26,917 bases of DNA, from contig JBJOND010000027.1 of assembly GCA_046052065.1 (NCBI GenBank), positions 1-26,917 on the forward strand. The letters are read 5' to 3'. A program made the position numbers and the translations under genes. Shown here in pieces: positions 8,348 to 16,443 of the stretch. The stretch is from CAINEC01 sp046052065 (GTDB taxonomy: Bacteria > Bacteroidota > Bacteroidia > AKYH767-A > OLB10). Each line of letters starts with the position of its first letter. Within the stretch, counting starts at the first letter, position 1. The notes beneath the pieces were generated by a model. The model saw only the letters and a list, made by a program, of their open reading frames with translations, made no database searches and was not told the DNA's origin.

Positions 8348-9061
8348 TTACAAAATCAAAAACACCACTGGTATCTTATGCAACTCAGGGATTTGTTTTT
8401 TCCATTCCTGAACACGTAAGGTGCGGATACTTTCTTCTTCTGTATCAATATTAGAAGCAATACATAATCGAGTTTCGTTATTGCATGCCGATAGAATATC
8501 TTTTAACATTGGGTTGTTACGATACGGCGCTTCAATAAAAATTTGCGTCTCGTTGCGTTGCTGTGCCGATCGTTCTAATTGTTGCAAAGATTTAATTCGT
8601 TCGCTTCTATCAATTGGTAAATAACCGTGAAAACAAAAACGTTGTCCGTCTAATCCCGAAGCCATTAACGCTAATAAAATAGAGGAAGGTCCAATTAATG
8701 GTTTAACTTTAATATTCGCTTTATGCGCAGCAGCAACAATACGTGCGCCTGGATCAGCAACCGCAGGACAACCAGCTTCGCTTAATAAACCTGTAGGGAC
8801 TTTATTCTTTAATGGATCTAAAAATGAATTGATATTTTGCTTTGGATCGTGTTTGTCTAATTCGAAAATAGTTAATTCTGCTTGGGGAGTTTCAATTGCA
8901 CATTGTTTTAAAAATGCTCTTGCTGATTTTTCATTCTCTACAATAAATACTTTTAATTGGCGAATGATGTCGAGTGTGCTTGCAGATAAATATAATTCGG
9001 GAGCTGTTTCAGTACTGAGTCCGCAAGGAATTAAATACAATTGAGGTGTTAGTGTTGTCAT
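8348..9061 (-). CDS. RsmI-like SAM-dependent methyltransferase (tetrapyrrole methylase fold)
   Basis: A 237-residue protein of the tetrapyrrole methylase / RsmI superfamily. It starts LYLIPCGLSTETAPELYL where RsmI has LYVVATPIGNL, then has FIVENEKSARAFLK, LLSEAGCPAVADPGARIV (the characteristic SDAGxPxISDPG-like loop), LIGPSSILLALMASGL, FHGYLP and IFIEAPYRN. RsmI itself 2'-O-methylates C1402 of 16S rRNA; this protein diverges at the first motif and lacks RsmI's C-terminal extension (RsmI is near 280 residues). Bacteroidota often carry such a paralogue besides true RsmI, so the substrate is uncertain. It is the last gene of a pdxH-phosphoesterase-methyltransferase run, 11 bp after the phosphoesterase. 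Confidence 0.85.
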   Translation of the reverse strand: MTTLTPQLYLIPCGLSTETAPELYLSASTLDIIRQLKVFIVENEKSARAFLKQCAIETPQAELTIFELDKHDPKQNINSFLDPLKNKVPTGLLSEAGCPAVADPGARIVAAAHKANIKVKPLIGPSSILLALMASGLDGQRFCFHGYLPIDRSERIKSLQQLERSAQQRNETQIFIEAPYRNNPMLKDILSACNNETRLCIASNIDTEEESIRTLRVQEWKKQIPELHKIPVVFLIL

Positions 9062-9072
9062 TTATAATTTAA

Positions 9073-10335
9073 TTAAGCACACTCAAATTCGATCAATGTT
9101 ATTTCAGGTAACATTCCCACACGACCAGGATAACCTAAGAAACCTAGTCCACGGTTGACATACAAGTACTGATGACCTTCTTGATATAATCCTGCCCATT
9201 CTTTATAAACATATTGCACAGGACTCCATCTGAAATAAGGAATTTCAATTCCGAATTGAAATCCGTGTGTATGACCCGCAAGCATTAAATCTACCTTCGG
9301 AAAATCTTTCAATACTTCAGCTCTCCAATGAGAAGGATCGTGAGAAAGCAATATATTAAAGTCACTATAATCTATATCCGTAGTAGCTTTCTTCAAACTT
9401 CCATACTTAGGAAAACGTAAATGCGTACTCCAATTCTGAACACCAATCAAAGATATCTTATCTCCATTATTTTCAACTACACGATGTTCATCCAATAAGA
9501 TATTCCATCCCATTTCCTTATGATGGTTGATTAAGGACTGAAGATTTTGCTTCTTCGCTGCATCGTTTTCCCATTTCACATAATCACCATAATCATGATT
9601 GCCAAGAATGGAATACACACCATGCTTAGCATTTAATTTCGATAATGCAGGTTTATGTTCGATAACTTCATCGTTTCTATTGTTGACTAAGTCGCCAGTA
9701 AAAACAATCAAATCAGGATTTAAATTATTGATAATACCAACAGCTCTATTAAGCGGTTCTTGTGTAACAAAACTTCCAGAATGGATATCTGAAATTTGAA
9801 CCATTTTAAATCCGTGAAAACCTTTTGGTAGATTAGGTAACTTTAATTTTACTTTTCGAACATGGTAATCGGTAGCACCTTTTGCCATTCCATATAATAA
9901 GCTTACAAAAGGTAAAGCCCCAGCAAATATTCCAAGTCGGACAAGGAAGTCTGATCGTGTAATGCCTTGCGGTAATACATTTCCGTTAGCAGCATCTGTT
10001 AATTCTTTTACAGGAAAAAGTTTTAAATAACACCATTTTACAAAACGGGTTAAATCATCCACCAGCATAAAAACCAAAATCAATAATTTCGAAATCATGA
10101 TTATGAATACGAAAGCGGTGAAGTAAGTACGAATAAATTTAGGCCATGAATGAATATCCCAAATCATTGCACTTAAAACTACAAGTACGCAGAATGCGGT
10201 TAAAGACCAATAAATAATCGATGCTGTTTTTTGAGAAAAATCAGAGGAATTTCGCAACGCAAACTTGAAGGCCTGGTAAACATACAAATCAATGATTAGT
10301 ATGAGTGCGATTAAAAATAACTGTCCGAATTTCAT
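9073..10335 (-). CDS. Membrane-anchored metallophosphoesterase (YaeI-like)
   Basis: A 420-residue protein with about four N-terminal hydrophobic segments (roughly 5-24, 40-58, 72-93, 132-150) followed by a calcineurin-like phosphoesterase domain. Metal-binding motifs appear in order: SDIHSG (D183, H185), GDLVNN (D215), GNHDYGD (N246, H247), SHDPSHW (H332) and AGHTHG (H355, H357). All ligands are present, so it should be an active two-metal phosphatase or phosphodiesterase. The nearest well-known relatives are the YkuE/YaeI-type enzymes, some of which act on lipid-linked substrates; the substrate here is not evident. It sits 22 bp after pdxH and 11 bp before the methyltransferase gene. Confidence 0.9.
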   Translation of the reverse strand: MKFGQLFLIALILIIDLYVYQAFKFALRNSSDFSQKTASIIYWSLTAFCVLVVLSAMIWDIHSWPKFIRTYFTAFVFIIMISKLLILVFMLVDDLTRFVKWCYLKLFPVKELTDAANGNVLPQGITRSDFLVRLGIFAGALPFVSLLYGMAKGATDYHVRKVKLKLPNLPKGFHGFKMVQISDIHSGSFVTQEPLNRAVGIINNLNPDLIVFTGDLVNNRNDEVIEHKPALSKLNAKHGVYSILGNHDYGDYVKWENDAAKKQNLQSLINHHKEMGWNILLDEHRVVENNGDKISLIGVQNWSTHLRFPKYGSLKKATTDIDYSDFNILLSHDPSHWRAEVLKDFPKVDLMLAGHTHGFQFGIEIPYFRWSPVQYVYKEWAGLYQEGHQYLYVNRGLGFLGYPGRVGMLPEITLIEFECA

Positions 10336-10357
10336 AAGGTAATTTGCGTAATGTTCA

Positions 10358-11014
10358 TTAAGGAGCTAATCTAAATACCATCCAGTTTTCGCCATTGCGT
10401 TCGTATAAAAATCGGTCGTGCAAACGATTCGGACGACCTTGCCAGAATTCAATTCGGTTTGGTATGACTAAATAACCTCCCCAATGACTAGGTCGAGGAA
10501 TTGTTTTGTTTTGGTAATGTGTGTTTAAGCGTTCAACTTCATCTTCCAAATCTTTTCGAGAGGTAAGAATGGAAGATTGAGCTGAAGCCCAAGCACCAAT
10601 TTGACTCTCACGGGGACGTACAGCAAAGTAAGCATCCGATTCTTCTGCACTTACTTTTGAGATAGTCCCTTCAATACGCACTTGCTGCGACATTGCCTGC
10701 CAGAAAAAATTCAAACAAACTTGTGAGTTATTACTGATTTCTTCTCCTTTTCTGCTTTGATAATTGGTATAAAAAATAAATCCACGATCATCAAGTCCTT
10801 TTAGTAATACAATTCTTGAAGATGGTTTATTATCAACTACCGAGGTAAAACACATCGCATTCGGCTCTGGAACTTCGTTGTTAACAGCATCAGTGAACCA
10901 TTTTTCGAAGTGTTTCATTGGATTAGCATCAAGGTCGTTTTCCGACAAAATTCCTTTGTCGTACTGCTCGCGCATTTGTTGCAAATGATGACTAAATGGA
11001 GTTCCTTGTTCCAT
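10358..11014 (-). CDS. pdxH: Pyridoxamine 5'-phosphate oxidase
   Basis: PdxH oxidises pyridoxine or pyridoxamine 5'-phosphate to pyridoxal 5'-phosphate using FMN and oxygen. The 218-residue length is standard. FMN-contact segments include SRIVLLKG (66-73), FYTNYQSRKGEEI (81-93) and Q111/R113 in SQQVRIEG; the substrate-binding C-terminal part has RPRESQIGAWAS (133-144), RPSHWGGY (174-181), EFWQGRPNRLHDR (189-201) and the terminal FRLAP. It is the first gene of the three-gene minus-strand run, with a good -7 box (TACTTTTG) starting 18 bp upstream. Confidence 0.96.
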   Translation of the reverse strand: MEQGTPFSHHLQQMREQYDKGILSENDLDANPMKHFEKWFTDAVNNEVPEPNAMCFTSVVDNKPSSRIVLLKGLDDRGFIFYTNYQSRKGEEISNNSQVCLNFFWQAMSQQVRIEGTISKVSAEESDAYFAVRPRESQIGAWASAQSSILTSRKDLEDEVERLNTHYQNKTIPRPSHWGGYLVIPNRIEFWQGRPNRLHDRFLYERNGENWMVFRLAP

Positions 11015-11213
11015 GCTTAAAATTACGATGTCAAAAGTATAACATCCTTATCGAATAAATAGTTTTTAAATTGAAAACAGACACGTTTTTTTAACAAAAT
11101 GTAAGAAAGTGTAAGATTTTTCGTTTTTTCAATTAATATCGTAGTAAAATAATATTAGATACAGAAACAAAACCGTTCATCGTTAGTTTAAGATACTATC
11201 AAATCATACCACT
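11015..11213. other. Divergent intergenic region between pdxH and yqgE
   Basis: About 200 bp of AT-rich DNA separating the two divergent transcripts. Apart from the pdxH -7 box I see no convincing promoter for yqgE (TAATATCG near 11134 is a weak candidate), no hairpin and no small ORF with coding character. Confidence 0.6.
11032..11039 (-). promoter_or_regulatory. -7 box of the pdxH operon
   Basis: On the minus strand TACTTTTG matches TAnnTTTG fully and lies 17 bp before the pdxH ATG (11014), predicting a leader of about 13 nt. A -33 box is poor (TTTA at 11059-11056, 16-bp spacing). Confidence 0.5.
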
Positions 11214-11774
11214 ATGAAAAGAATATTCGAACCCGCACAAGGAAGCTTATTGGTCTCAGAACCATTTTTAGCTGATTCATTTTTTAAGCGTTCAGTTGTA
11301 TTGCTAAGTGAACACGATAAAAAGGGAACATTAGGATTTATCCTGAACAAACCAACGGATGTAACCGTTAATCAAGCGGTGGATAATTTTCCAGATTTTG
11401 AAGCTCCATTATACTTCGGTGGACCAGTTGAAACGGATACGTTATTCTATATTCATACATTGGGTGAGACATTGAAGGGGGCTATTGAAATCACCAAGGG
11501 TATTTGGTTTGGTGGCGACTTTGAAACGTTGAAGAAAATGATTGAAGAGAATAAAGTTACCACAGATCAGATTCGTTTTTATGCTGGCTACTCTGGTTGG
11601 GAGCCCGATCAGTTAGAGAACGAAATGCGTGAGAAGGCTTGGTTAGTGACGGATGCACCTTCAGATTTCAACTTCTTAGGAGAGCCAGAAGTCCTTTGGG
11701 GTAAAGTACTTAAATCAATGGGAAATGAATATGCAATCTTATCAACCTTTCCTGAGGACCCAAGTTTAAATTAA
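11214..11774 (+). CDS. YqgE/AlgH family protein
   Basis: A 186-residue protein of the UPF0301 (YqgE/AlgH) family. The N-terminus AQGSLLVSEPFLADSFF, then VVLLSEHDKKGTLGFILNKP, YFGGPVETDTLFYIH and the later YAGYSGWEPDQLENEM are the family's conserved blocks; the Gly/Trp-rich YAGYSGWxxxQLExE segment is diagnostic. The family is widespread and cytoplasmic, but its biochemical function is not settled; AlgH was first linked to alginate regulation in Pseudomonas. The gene is transcribed alone, divergent from pdxH, and ends at a clear hairpin terminator 22 bp after the stop. Confidence 0.92.
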   Translation: MKRIFEPAQGSLLVSEPFLADSFFKRSVVLLSEHDKKGTLGFILNKPTDVTVNQAVDNFPDFEAPLYFGGPVETDTLFYIHTLGETLKGAIEITKGIWFGGDFETLKKMIEENKVTTDQIRFYAGYSGWEPDQLENEMREKAWLVTDAPSDFNFLGEPEVLWGKVLKSMGNEYAILSTFPEDPSLN

Positions 11775-11795
11775 GCTATTCAAACAGTTTTATAG

Positions 11796-11834
11796 AAAGC
11801 AGCAGGTGATCATTCGTCTGCTGTTTTTGTTTTG
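11796..11834 (+). terminator. Rho-independent terminator of yqgE
   Basis: CAGCAGGTGA (11800-11809), loop TCAT, and TCGTCTGCTG (11814-11823) form a 10-bp stem with two G-T wobbles, extendable by AAAG/TTTT. It is followed by TTTTTGTTTT. Confidence 0.85.
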
Positions 11835-11842
11835 AAAATATT

Positions 11843-11874
11843 ATTGGAATCAGAAAATTTTTAGTGTATTTTTG
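11843..11874 (+). promoter_or_regulatory. Promoter of the toxin-antitoxin pair
   Basis: ATTG (11843-11846), a 20-bp spacer and TATTTTTG (11867-11874, full TAnnTTTG match). The box ends 5 nt before the antitoxin ATG at 11880, so the transcript should start at or next to the A of the ATG (leaderless). Confidence 0.6.
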
Positions 11875-11879
11875 ATTTT

Positions 11880-12077
11880 ATGAAAGCTGTAATAATCAAA
11901 CCAAAATCTGCTACTGAATTAAAATTCATTAATGACTTATTAAAGAAGCTAGGTGTGAATTCTTCAACAGTATCAAAGAAAGACATTGAAGATATTGGAT
12001 TGTCAAAGCTTATGCGTGGCGTTGATAAGTCTAAAAAAGTTAGTAAGGATTCTATTATTAACAAACTTAAGTCTTAA
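11880..12077 (+). CDS. Antitoxin of a RelE/ParE-type toxin-antitoxin pair
   Basis: A 65-residue protein opening MKAVIIKPKSATELKFINDLLKKLGV with a short beta strand and helix, then a region (KDIEDIGLSKLMRGVDKSKKVSKDSIINKLKS) typical of small Bacteroidota antitoxins: the N-terminal part would dimerise and possibly bind DNA, the Lys-rich C-terminal helix would wrap the toxin. Its TAA shares one base with the ATG of the toxin gene, so translation is coupled. The adjacent promoter predicts a leaderless mRNA. Autoregulation is inferred from the type II module pattern, not seen. Confidence 0.8.
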   Translation: MKAVIIKPKSATELKFINDLLKKLGVNSSTVSKKDIEDIGLSKLMRGVDKSKKVSKDSIINKLKS

Positions 12078-12343
12078 TGATAGTTGAGTTTTTAAATAGT
12101 TTTTCAAAAGATGTCGACAAAATTTTAAGAAAGTCGGATAAGTTAAAGTTACTTAAATTAATTGCTCAAACTGAAACTGCTAAAGAACTTTTTGATATCC
12201 CACATATTAAAAAATTGGCAGGCCATAATAATGCTTATCGGATACGCCTAGGAGATTATAGAATAGGTGTTTTTTATGAATTGAATAAAGTTGTTTTTGC
12301 TAGGATTTTACACCGAAAAGAAATTTACAAACTATTTCCTTAG
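12077..12343 (+). CDS. RelE/ParE-superfamily toxin
   Basis: An 88-residue protein with the ordering expected of a RelE-fold toxin: two N-terminal helices (about 9-35), KKLAGHNNAYRIRLGDYRIG (45-64) on the beta sheet, and VVFARILHRKEIYKLFP at the end. Residues R55, R57, R62, H79, R80 and Y84 are of the type used for mRNA cleavage by RelE/YoeB members; ParE members with the same fold inhibit gyrase. The HRKEIY ending leans toward ribosome-dependent RNases, but I cannot decide. It overlaps the antitoxin gene by one base. No terminator is visible before selU, 38 bp on. Confidence 0.85.
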   Translation: MIVEFLNSFSKDVDKILRKSDKLKLLKLIAQTETAKELFDIPHIKKLAGHNNAYRIRLGDYRIGVFYELNKVVFARILHRKEIYKLFP

Positions 12344-12369
12344 GTTTTCTTTATTGTATCTAACTAACT

Positions 12370-12377
12370 TATATTTG
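12370..12377 (+). promoter_or_regulatory. -7 box of selU-selD
   Basis: TATATTTG is a full TAnnTTTG match and ends 4 nt before the selU ATG (12382), so a leaderless transcript is predicted. The best -33 candidate is TTTC at 12346-12349 with a 20-bp spacer. Confidence 0.5.
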
Positions 12378-12381
12378 TTAC

Positions 12382-13416
12382 ATGCAAAGCCACTCCGTTT
12401 CGGTTGAAGAGTTCGTTGGGATTTATAAAAGTAAGAAGCTTCCTTTATTTGATGCACGGAGTACTTCGGAGTATCAACGCGGACATATACCAGGTGCGCA
12501 GTCGTTGCCATTGTTGGATGATGAAGCTCGAAAGATAATAGGCACTATATACAAGCAGGAAGGTCGCGAGGCTGCTGTCCTAAAAGGATTTGAATTGATT
12601 GGGCCTGAATTTTATAAGAAAATAATGAGTGCCAGTGAAATGGCTCCCGACAAAGTAGTGATGGTTTATTGCTGGAGAGGAGGGATGCGCTCGAATATTT
12701 TAGCGTGGTTATTACAAATGGCGGGATTTAAAGTCACTTTACTCAAAGGTGGTTATAAAACATTTCGTCATTGGGTGATTGATCAGTATTCACAGCAACG
12801 AAATTACATTGTGTTGGGAGGAAGGACAGGCTCAGGCAAAACTGAGATGCTTCATTTATTAGCGCAAGAAGGAGAACAAATTATCGACCTCGAAGGCATT
12901 GCGCATCATAAAGGTTCAGCCTTTGGCGCATTAGGTCAGGTGCCGCAGTTTGCGCAAGAGCATTTTGAGAATCATGTTTCATGGATATTGTCTGATACAA
13001 ATTCTGCTGAACCTATTTGGATCGAAAATGAAAGCCGTCATATTGGAAGGAATCAAATACCTCCATTATTATTTGAGCAAATTCGAACAGCCTCTAAGCT
13101 TACGGTTAATGTTTCCTTAGAGACGCGAACGAATCGTATTCTTCAAGAATATGGAATTTTTGATGCTGAAATATTGATTGAAAAAACACAGGATGTTTCT
13201 AGAAGGATGGGGCCACAGCATGCAAAAGAAGCAATTCAGTACCTAACGGACGGGGATATCCGTAATTGGGTGTTGAAAATGTTAGAATATTACGACAAGA
13301 CCTATCAACATTCTGGAATGAGTCAGGAAAACAAAAAAGTAGCTGAAGTGGATTTTAGCTGGGACGAGAAAGAAGTCGGTATTCGAAAAATAATTAATAA
13401 AAAGAAAGATTTGTAG
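12382..13416 (+). CDS. mnmH: tRNA 2-selenouridine synthase
   Basis: SelU/MnmH converts 2-thiouridine to 2-selenouridine at the wobble position of Glu, Gln and Lys tRNAs, using selenophosphate. The 344-residue protein has an N-terminal rhodanese domain with LFDARSTSEYQRGHIPGA (22-39) and catalytic Cys97 in YCWRGGMRSN, and a C-terminal P-loop domain starting VLGGRTGSGKTEML (144-157), followed by IDLEGIAHHKGSAFG. C97 agrees in number with the essential Cys of the E. coli enzyme. selD starts 1 bp after the stop, so enzyme and selenium donor synthetase are made together. A -7 box 4 nt from the ATG supports this start. Confidence 0.96.
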   Translation: MQSHSVSVEEFVGIYKSKKLPLFDARSTSEYQRGHIPGAQSLPLLDDEARKIIGTIYKQEGREAAVLKGFELIGPEFYKKIMSASEMAPDKVVMVYCWRGGMRSNILAWLLQMAGFKVTLLKGGYKTFRHWVIDQYSQQRNYIVLGGRTGSGKTEMLHLLAQEGEQIIDLEGIAHHKGSAFGALGQVPQFAQEHFENHVSWILSDTNSAEPIWIENESRHIGRNQIPPLLFEQIRTASKLTVNVSLETRTNRILQEYGIFDAEILIEKTQDVSRRMGPQHAKEAIQYLTDGDIRNWVLKMLEYYDKTYQHSGMSQENKKVAEVDFSWDEKEVGIRKIINKKKDL

Positions 13417-13417
13417 A

Positions 13418-14461
13418 ATGGAGAATAAAGTAAAGCTCACCGAATTTAGTCATGGTTATGGTTGCGGATGTAAAATTTCTCCTGCGGTCCTATCGTCAAT
13501 TTTAAGTGGAGCTAAAAGTAAGTTGCAGTTTCCGAACATGATTGTTGGTAATGCAACGAATGATGATGCGGCAGTAATGGATTTAGGTAATGGGCAAGCG
13601 TTAGTATCCACTACTGATTTTTTTATGCCTATTGTGGATGATGCTTTTAATTTTGGAAAGATAGCTGCGACAAATGCCATTAGTGATGTATATGCGATGG
13701 GAGGAAAGCCAATAATGGCGTTGGCAATATTGGGATGGCCAATCGATAAATTACCTGCTGAATTAGCATCAGAAGTAATGCGTGGTGCTGTTGAAGTTTG
13801 TGATGCTGCGGGAATTCCTATTGCGGGTGGACATACGATTGATAGTCCGGAACCAATATTTGGTTTAGCGGTGAACGGATTAGTTCAACGAGATAAAATA
13901 CTAACCAACCAAGGTATACAAAAGGGCGATTTTTTATTTATTACTAAGCCCCTTGGAGTAGGAGTAATCACAACAGCGCATAAGATGGGTAAGGCGAGTG
14001 ATGAAGATTTAAATAATGCAGTTGAATCGATGTGCCGATTGAATTCGATTGGAACTATGTTGTCTTCAAATCAGGGTGTTCACGCTCTTACTGATGTAAC
14101 TGGGTTTGGCTTGTTCGGCCATTTATTAGAAATGTTAGAGGAAACTGGATTAGCTGCATTGATTGATACGAAGTCTTGGCCTGTTTTACCGAATGTCGAT
14201 AAATACCTTGCTCAATATACCATTCCTGCAATTACCTATCGCAATTGGAACAGCTATGGAACTAGAGTTGAAGAGCCAAGTGCGGATGTATTGCATTTAG
14301 GCTGCGATCCACAAACCAGTGGCGGACTTTTAATAGCGGTAACACCAGAAGCGGTAGATGAGCTAATGGCTCTTTTAAAAGAAAATAATATTCCTGAATC
14401 TTGCTTAGCTCCAATAGGTCGGGTGATCAGTAAAGAGGGCGAGTGGGAGGTGGTGTTTTAG
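13418..14461 (+). CDS. selD: Selenide, water dikinase
   Basis: SelD makes selenophosphate from selenide and ATP. The N-terminal active site SHGYGCGCKISP has Cys16 and Cys18 with Lys19, matching C17, C19 and K20 of E. coli; the catalytic residue is an ordinary Cys codon, not an in-frame TGA for selenocysteine. Later motifs include DDAAVMDLGNGQALVSTTDF (ATP/Mg binding), AISDVYAMGGKP, and DPQTSGGLLIAV near the C-terminus. At 347 residues it is full length. It lies 1 bp downstream of mnmH, so its local job is to feed tRNA selenation; whether the organism also makes selenoproteins cannot be told here. Confidence 0.97.
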   Translation: MENKVKLTEFSHGYGCGCKISPAVLSSILSGAKSKLQFPNMIVGNATNDDAAVMDLGNGQALVSTTDFFMPIVDDAFNFGKIAATNAISDVYAMGGKPIMALAILGWPIDKLPAELASEVMRGAVEVCDAAGIPIAGGHTIDSPEPIFGLAVNGLVQRDKILTNQGIQKGDFLFITKPLGVGVITTAHKMGKASDEDLNNAVESMCRLNSIGTMLSSNQGVHALTDVTGFGLFGHLLEMLEETGLAALIDTKSWPVLPNVDKYLAQYTIPAITYRNWNSYGTRVEEPSADVLHLGCDPQTSGGLLIAVTPEAVDELMALLKENNIPESCLAPIGRVISKEGEWEVVF

Positions 14462-14519
14462 GATTTATATAGTTGTTTTTTTATTAATTTTATACTTTAT
14501 AAATTTTCAATCATAAACA

Positions 14520-14870
14520 ATGAAAAAACTAATTTTACTTTTTGTTTTGTTGCTTATTGTAGGCAGAACATATGCTCAAACGCAAGCTGAAATGAATCAG
14601 ACGGCTGCTCAAGGTTATTATAAAGCAGATGCTGAATTAAATAAAGTGTATAAAGTACTTATGTCGAAGTTGGATGAGAAGGGAAAAAGTCTTTTAATCA
14701 AAGCCGAAAATGATTGGATTAAATACCGCGATTCTCATTGTAAATTTGAAGCTTCATTTTATGAAGGCGGAAGTATGCAACCAATGATTTATTCAGGTTG
14801 TCTAGAAAGTTTAACGATGGATCGTATAAAGGAGTTGAAAGCGGCAATTAAGGAATTTGGCGAATATTAA
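14520..14870 (+). CDS. Small secreted LprI/DUF1311-like protein
   Basis: A 116-residue protein with a signal peptide (cleavage after RTYA-Q, about residue 19). The mature part fits the DUF1311 / LprI N-terminal domain: ADAELNKVYKVLMSKLDE, then LIKAENDWIKYRDSHCKFEA, GGSMQPM, and a second Cys in SGCLESLTMDRIKEL; the two Cys (about residues 75 and 92) probably form a disulfide. Some family members inhibit lysozyme, but most are uncharacterised. It is probably periplasmic. It starts 58 bp after selD and converges on the pnt operon terminator. Confidence 0.85.
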   Translation: MKKLILLFVLLLIVGRTYAQTQAEMNQTAAQGYYKADAELNKVYKVLMSKLDEKGKSLLIKAENDWIKYRDSHCKFEASFYEGGSMQPMIYSGCLESLTMDRIKELKAAIKEFGEY

Positions 14871-14960
14871 AATATTTAAATTAATTCAGGTTTGTCAATT
14901 TCTTTTTCTACAATCTTGAAACTTTTTTGCGAATGTATTTGATCTGATTATTTTTTGGTC

Positions 14961-14990
14961 AAAAAAAAGAGGACCATTTGGCCCTCTTTT
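14961..14990 (-). terminator. Rho-independent terminator of the pnt operon (possibly bidirectional)
   Basis: AAAAGAGG (14965-14972) pairs with CCTCTTTT (14983-14990), with an inner CCA/TGG continuation after one mismatch. On the minus strand the hairpin is followed by eight T, giving strong termination of pntB transcripts; on the plus strand only four T follow, so it may also stop the LprI-like transcript weakly. Confidence 0.85.
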
Positions 14991-15012
14991 GATATTATGT
15001 AATTAGCTTTTC

Positions 15013-16425
15013 CTACAACGACTTAATCTCAGCCACCAATTTCGTCAATACATCTTTTGCATCGCCGAATAACATACTCGTTTTAGGATTGAAGAATAAT
15101 TCGTTTTCAATTCCTGCATAACCTGCACTCATTGAACGCTTATTAACGATAATATGTGATGCGTTTTCAACATCTAAAATTGGCATTCCATAAATAGGAG
15201 AGGAAGGGTCGTTATGAGCCGCTGGATTAACAACGTCGTTCGCTCCAACAACTAAAACAACATCCGTAGAAGAAAACTCAGGATTGATGTCTTCCATCTC
15301 AACTAACTTATCATAAGATACATTTGACTCTGCTAATAATACATTCATATGTCCTGGCATACGACCAGCAACAGGATGAATTGCATATTTTACAGTAACA
15401 CCACGCTCTTCTAAAATTGTTTCCAATTCATGAATAACATGCTGCGCTTGCGCTACCGCTAATCCGTATCCAGGTACAATAACTACTTTTTTTGAATAGT
15501 TCATTAATACTGCTGTATCTGAAACGTTGATGTCCTTGATGCTTCCTGAAATAGAACTAGAACCTTCAGCTGCATTGCCACCACCAAATGCTCCGAAAAT
15601 TACATTACTCAACGGACGGTTCATCGCTTTACACATTACTAATGTAAGTAACGTTCCAGCAGAGCCTACTAGGATACCTCCAGTTAACATGATTTTGTTA
15701 TCGTAAAGAAATCCTCCGAAAGCAGCTGCTAATCCTGTAAACGAGTTTAATAAAGATATAACTACTGGCATATCCGCTCCACCAATAGGAACGGTAAATA
15801 AAATTCCGTAAACAATCGCAACCGCAAATAATAAATACAAGAATGTCATGCTTGGAGCTGTCATTACTACCCATGCGCCAAATAATACAACACCTGCCAT
15901 TACAATCGTATTGATGATATTGTATTGCGGTAAACGAATTGGTTGCTTCATCGTACCATTCAATTTTAAATAGGCAATGATAGAGCCCGAAAAAGAAACA
16001 GTTCCAATAACCATCCCTGCAATAATGGTTGCTAATGCACCTGTGTGGTGTAAATTATGCTGATATTCCATCAAACCAATTAATGCAGCACAAGCACCAC
16101 CCATACCATTAAACATCGATACCAATTCAGGCATCTTTGTCATCTGAACTTTCTTTGCCGTTAACCATCCAACGATAGTCCCTAATAAAATAGCTCCGAA
16201 AATTAATGCGTAAATAATTCCTGGAACAACATGGTCTGCTACTAATACGCCATCTTCGGTTTTCTTTTCAAATAAAAAGATAGTTCCTAAAATAGCGACG
16301 GTCATTCCCGCAGCACCAAGTAAATTTCCTTTACGGGCTGACTTAGGATTCCCCATCATTTTTAATCCAACAATAAATGTTACGGATCCAATTAAGTATG
16401 ATAATTCGAGTAATGCACTCTTCAT
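15013..16425 (-). CDS. pntB: NAD(P) transhydrogenase subunit beta
   Basis: PntB supplies most of the membrane channel and the NADP(H)-binding domain III of proton-translocating transhydrogenase, which reduces NADP+ with NADH at the expense of proton-motive force. The first ~280 residues form a series of hydrophobic helices; the C-terminal ~180 residues are domain III with IVPGYGLAVAQAQHVIHEL (the GxGxxA/V NADP site), HPVAGRMPGHMNVLLAE, VGANDVVNPAA and KRSMSAGYAGIEN. At 470 residues it is full length. It follows pntAB by 18 bp and ends just before a strong terminator. Confidence 0.96.
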   Translation of the reverse strand: MKSALLELSYLIGSVTFIVGLKMMGNPKSARKGNLLGAAGMTVAILGTIFLFEKKTEDGVLVADHVVPGIIYALIFGAILLGTIVGWLTAKKVQMTKMPELVSMFNGMGGACAALIGLMEYQHNLHHTGALATIIAGMVIGTVSFSGSIIAYLKLNGTMKQPIRLPQYNIINTIVMAGVVLFGAWVVMTAPSMTFLYLLFAVAIVYGILFTVPIGGADMPVVISLLNSFTGLAAAFGGFLYDNKIMLTGGILVGSAGTLLTLVMCKAMNRPLSNVIFGAFGGGNAAEGSSSISGSIKDINVSDTAVLMNYSKKVVIVPGYGLAVAQAQHVIHELETILEERGVTVKYAIHPVAGRMPGHMNVLLAESNVSYDKLVEMEDINPEFSSTDVVLVVGANDVVNPAAHNDPSSPIYGMPILDVENASHIIVNKRSMSAGYAGIENELFFNPKTSMLFGDAKDVLTKLVAEIKSL

Positions 16426-16443
16426 GATTCTGTAATGATTAAA

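Noticed and set aside
11880..12064. A minus-strand frame opposite the antitoxin
   Set aside because: The plus-strand frame has promoter, one-base coupling to the toxin and a family-like sequence; the antisense one has none.
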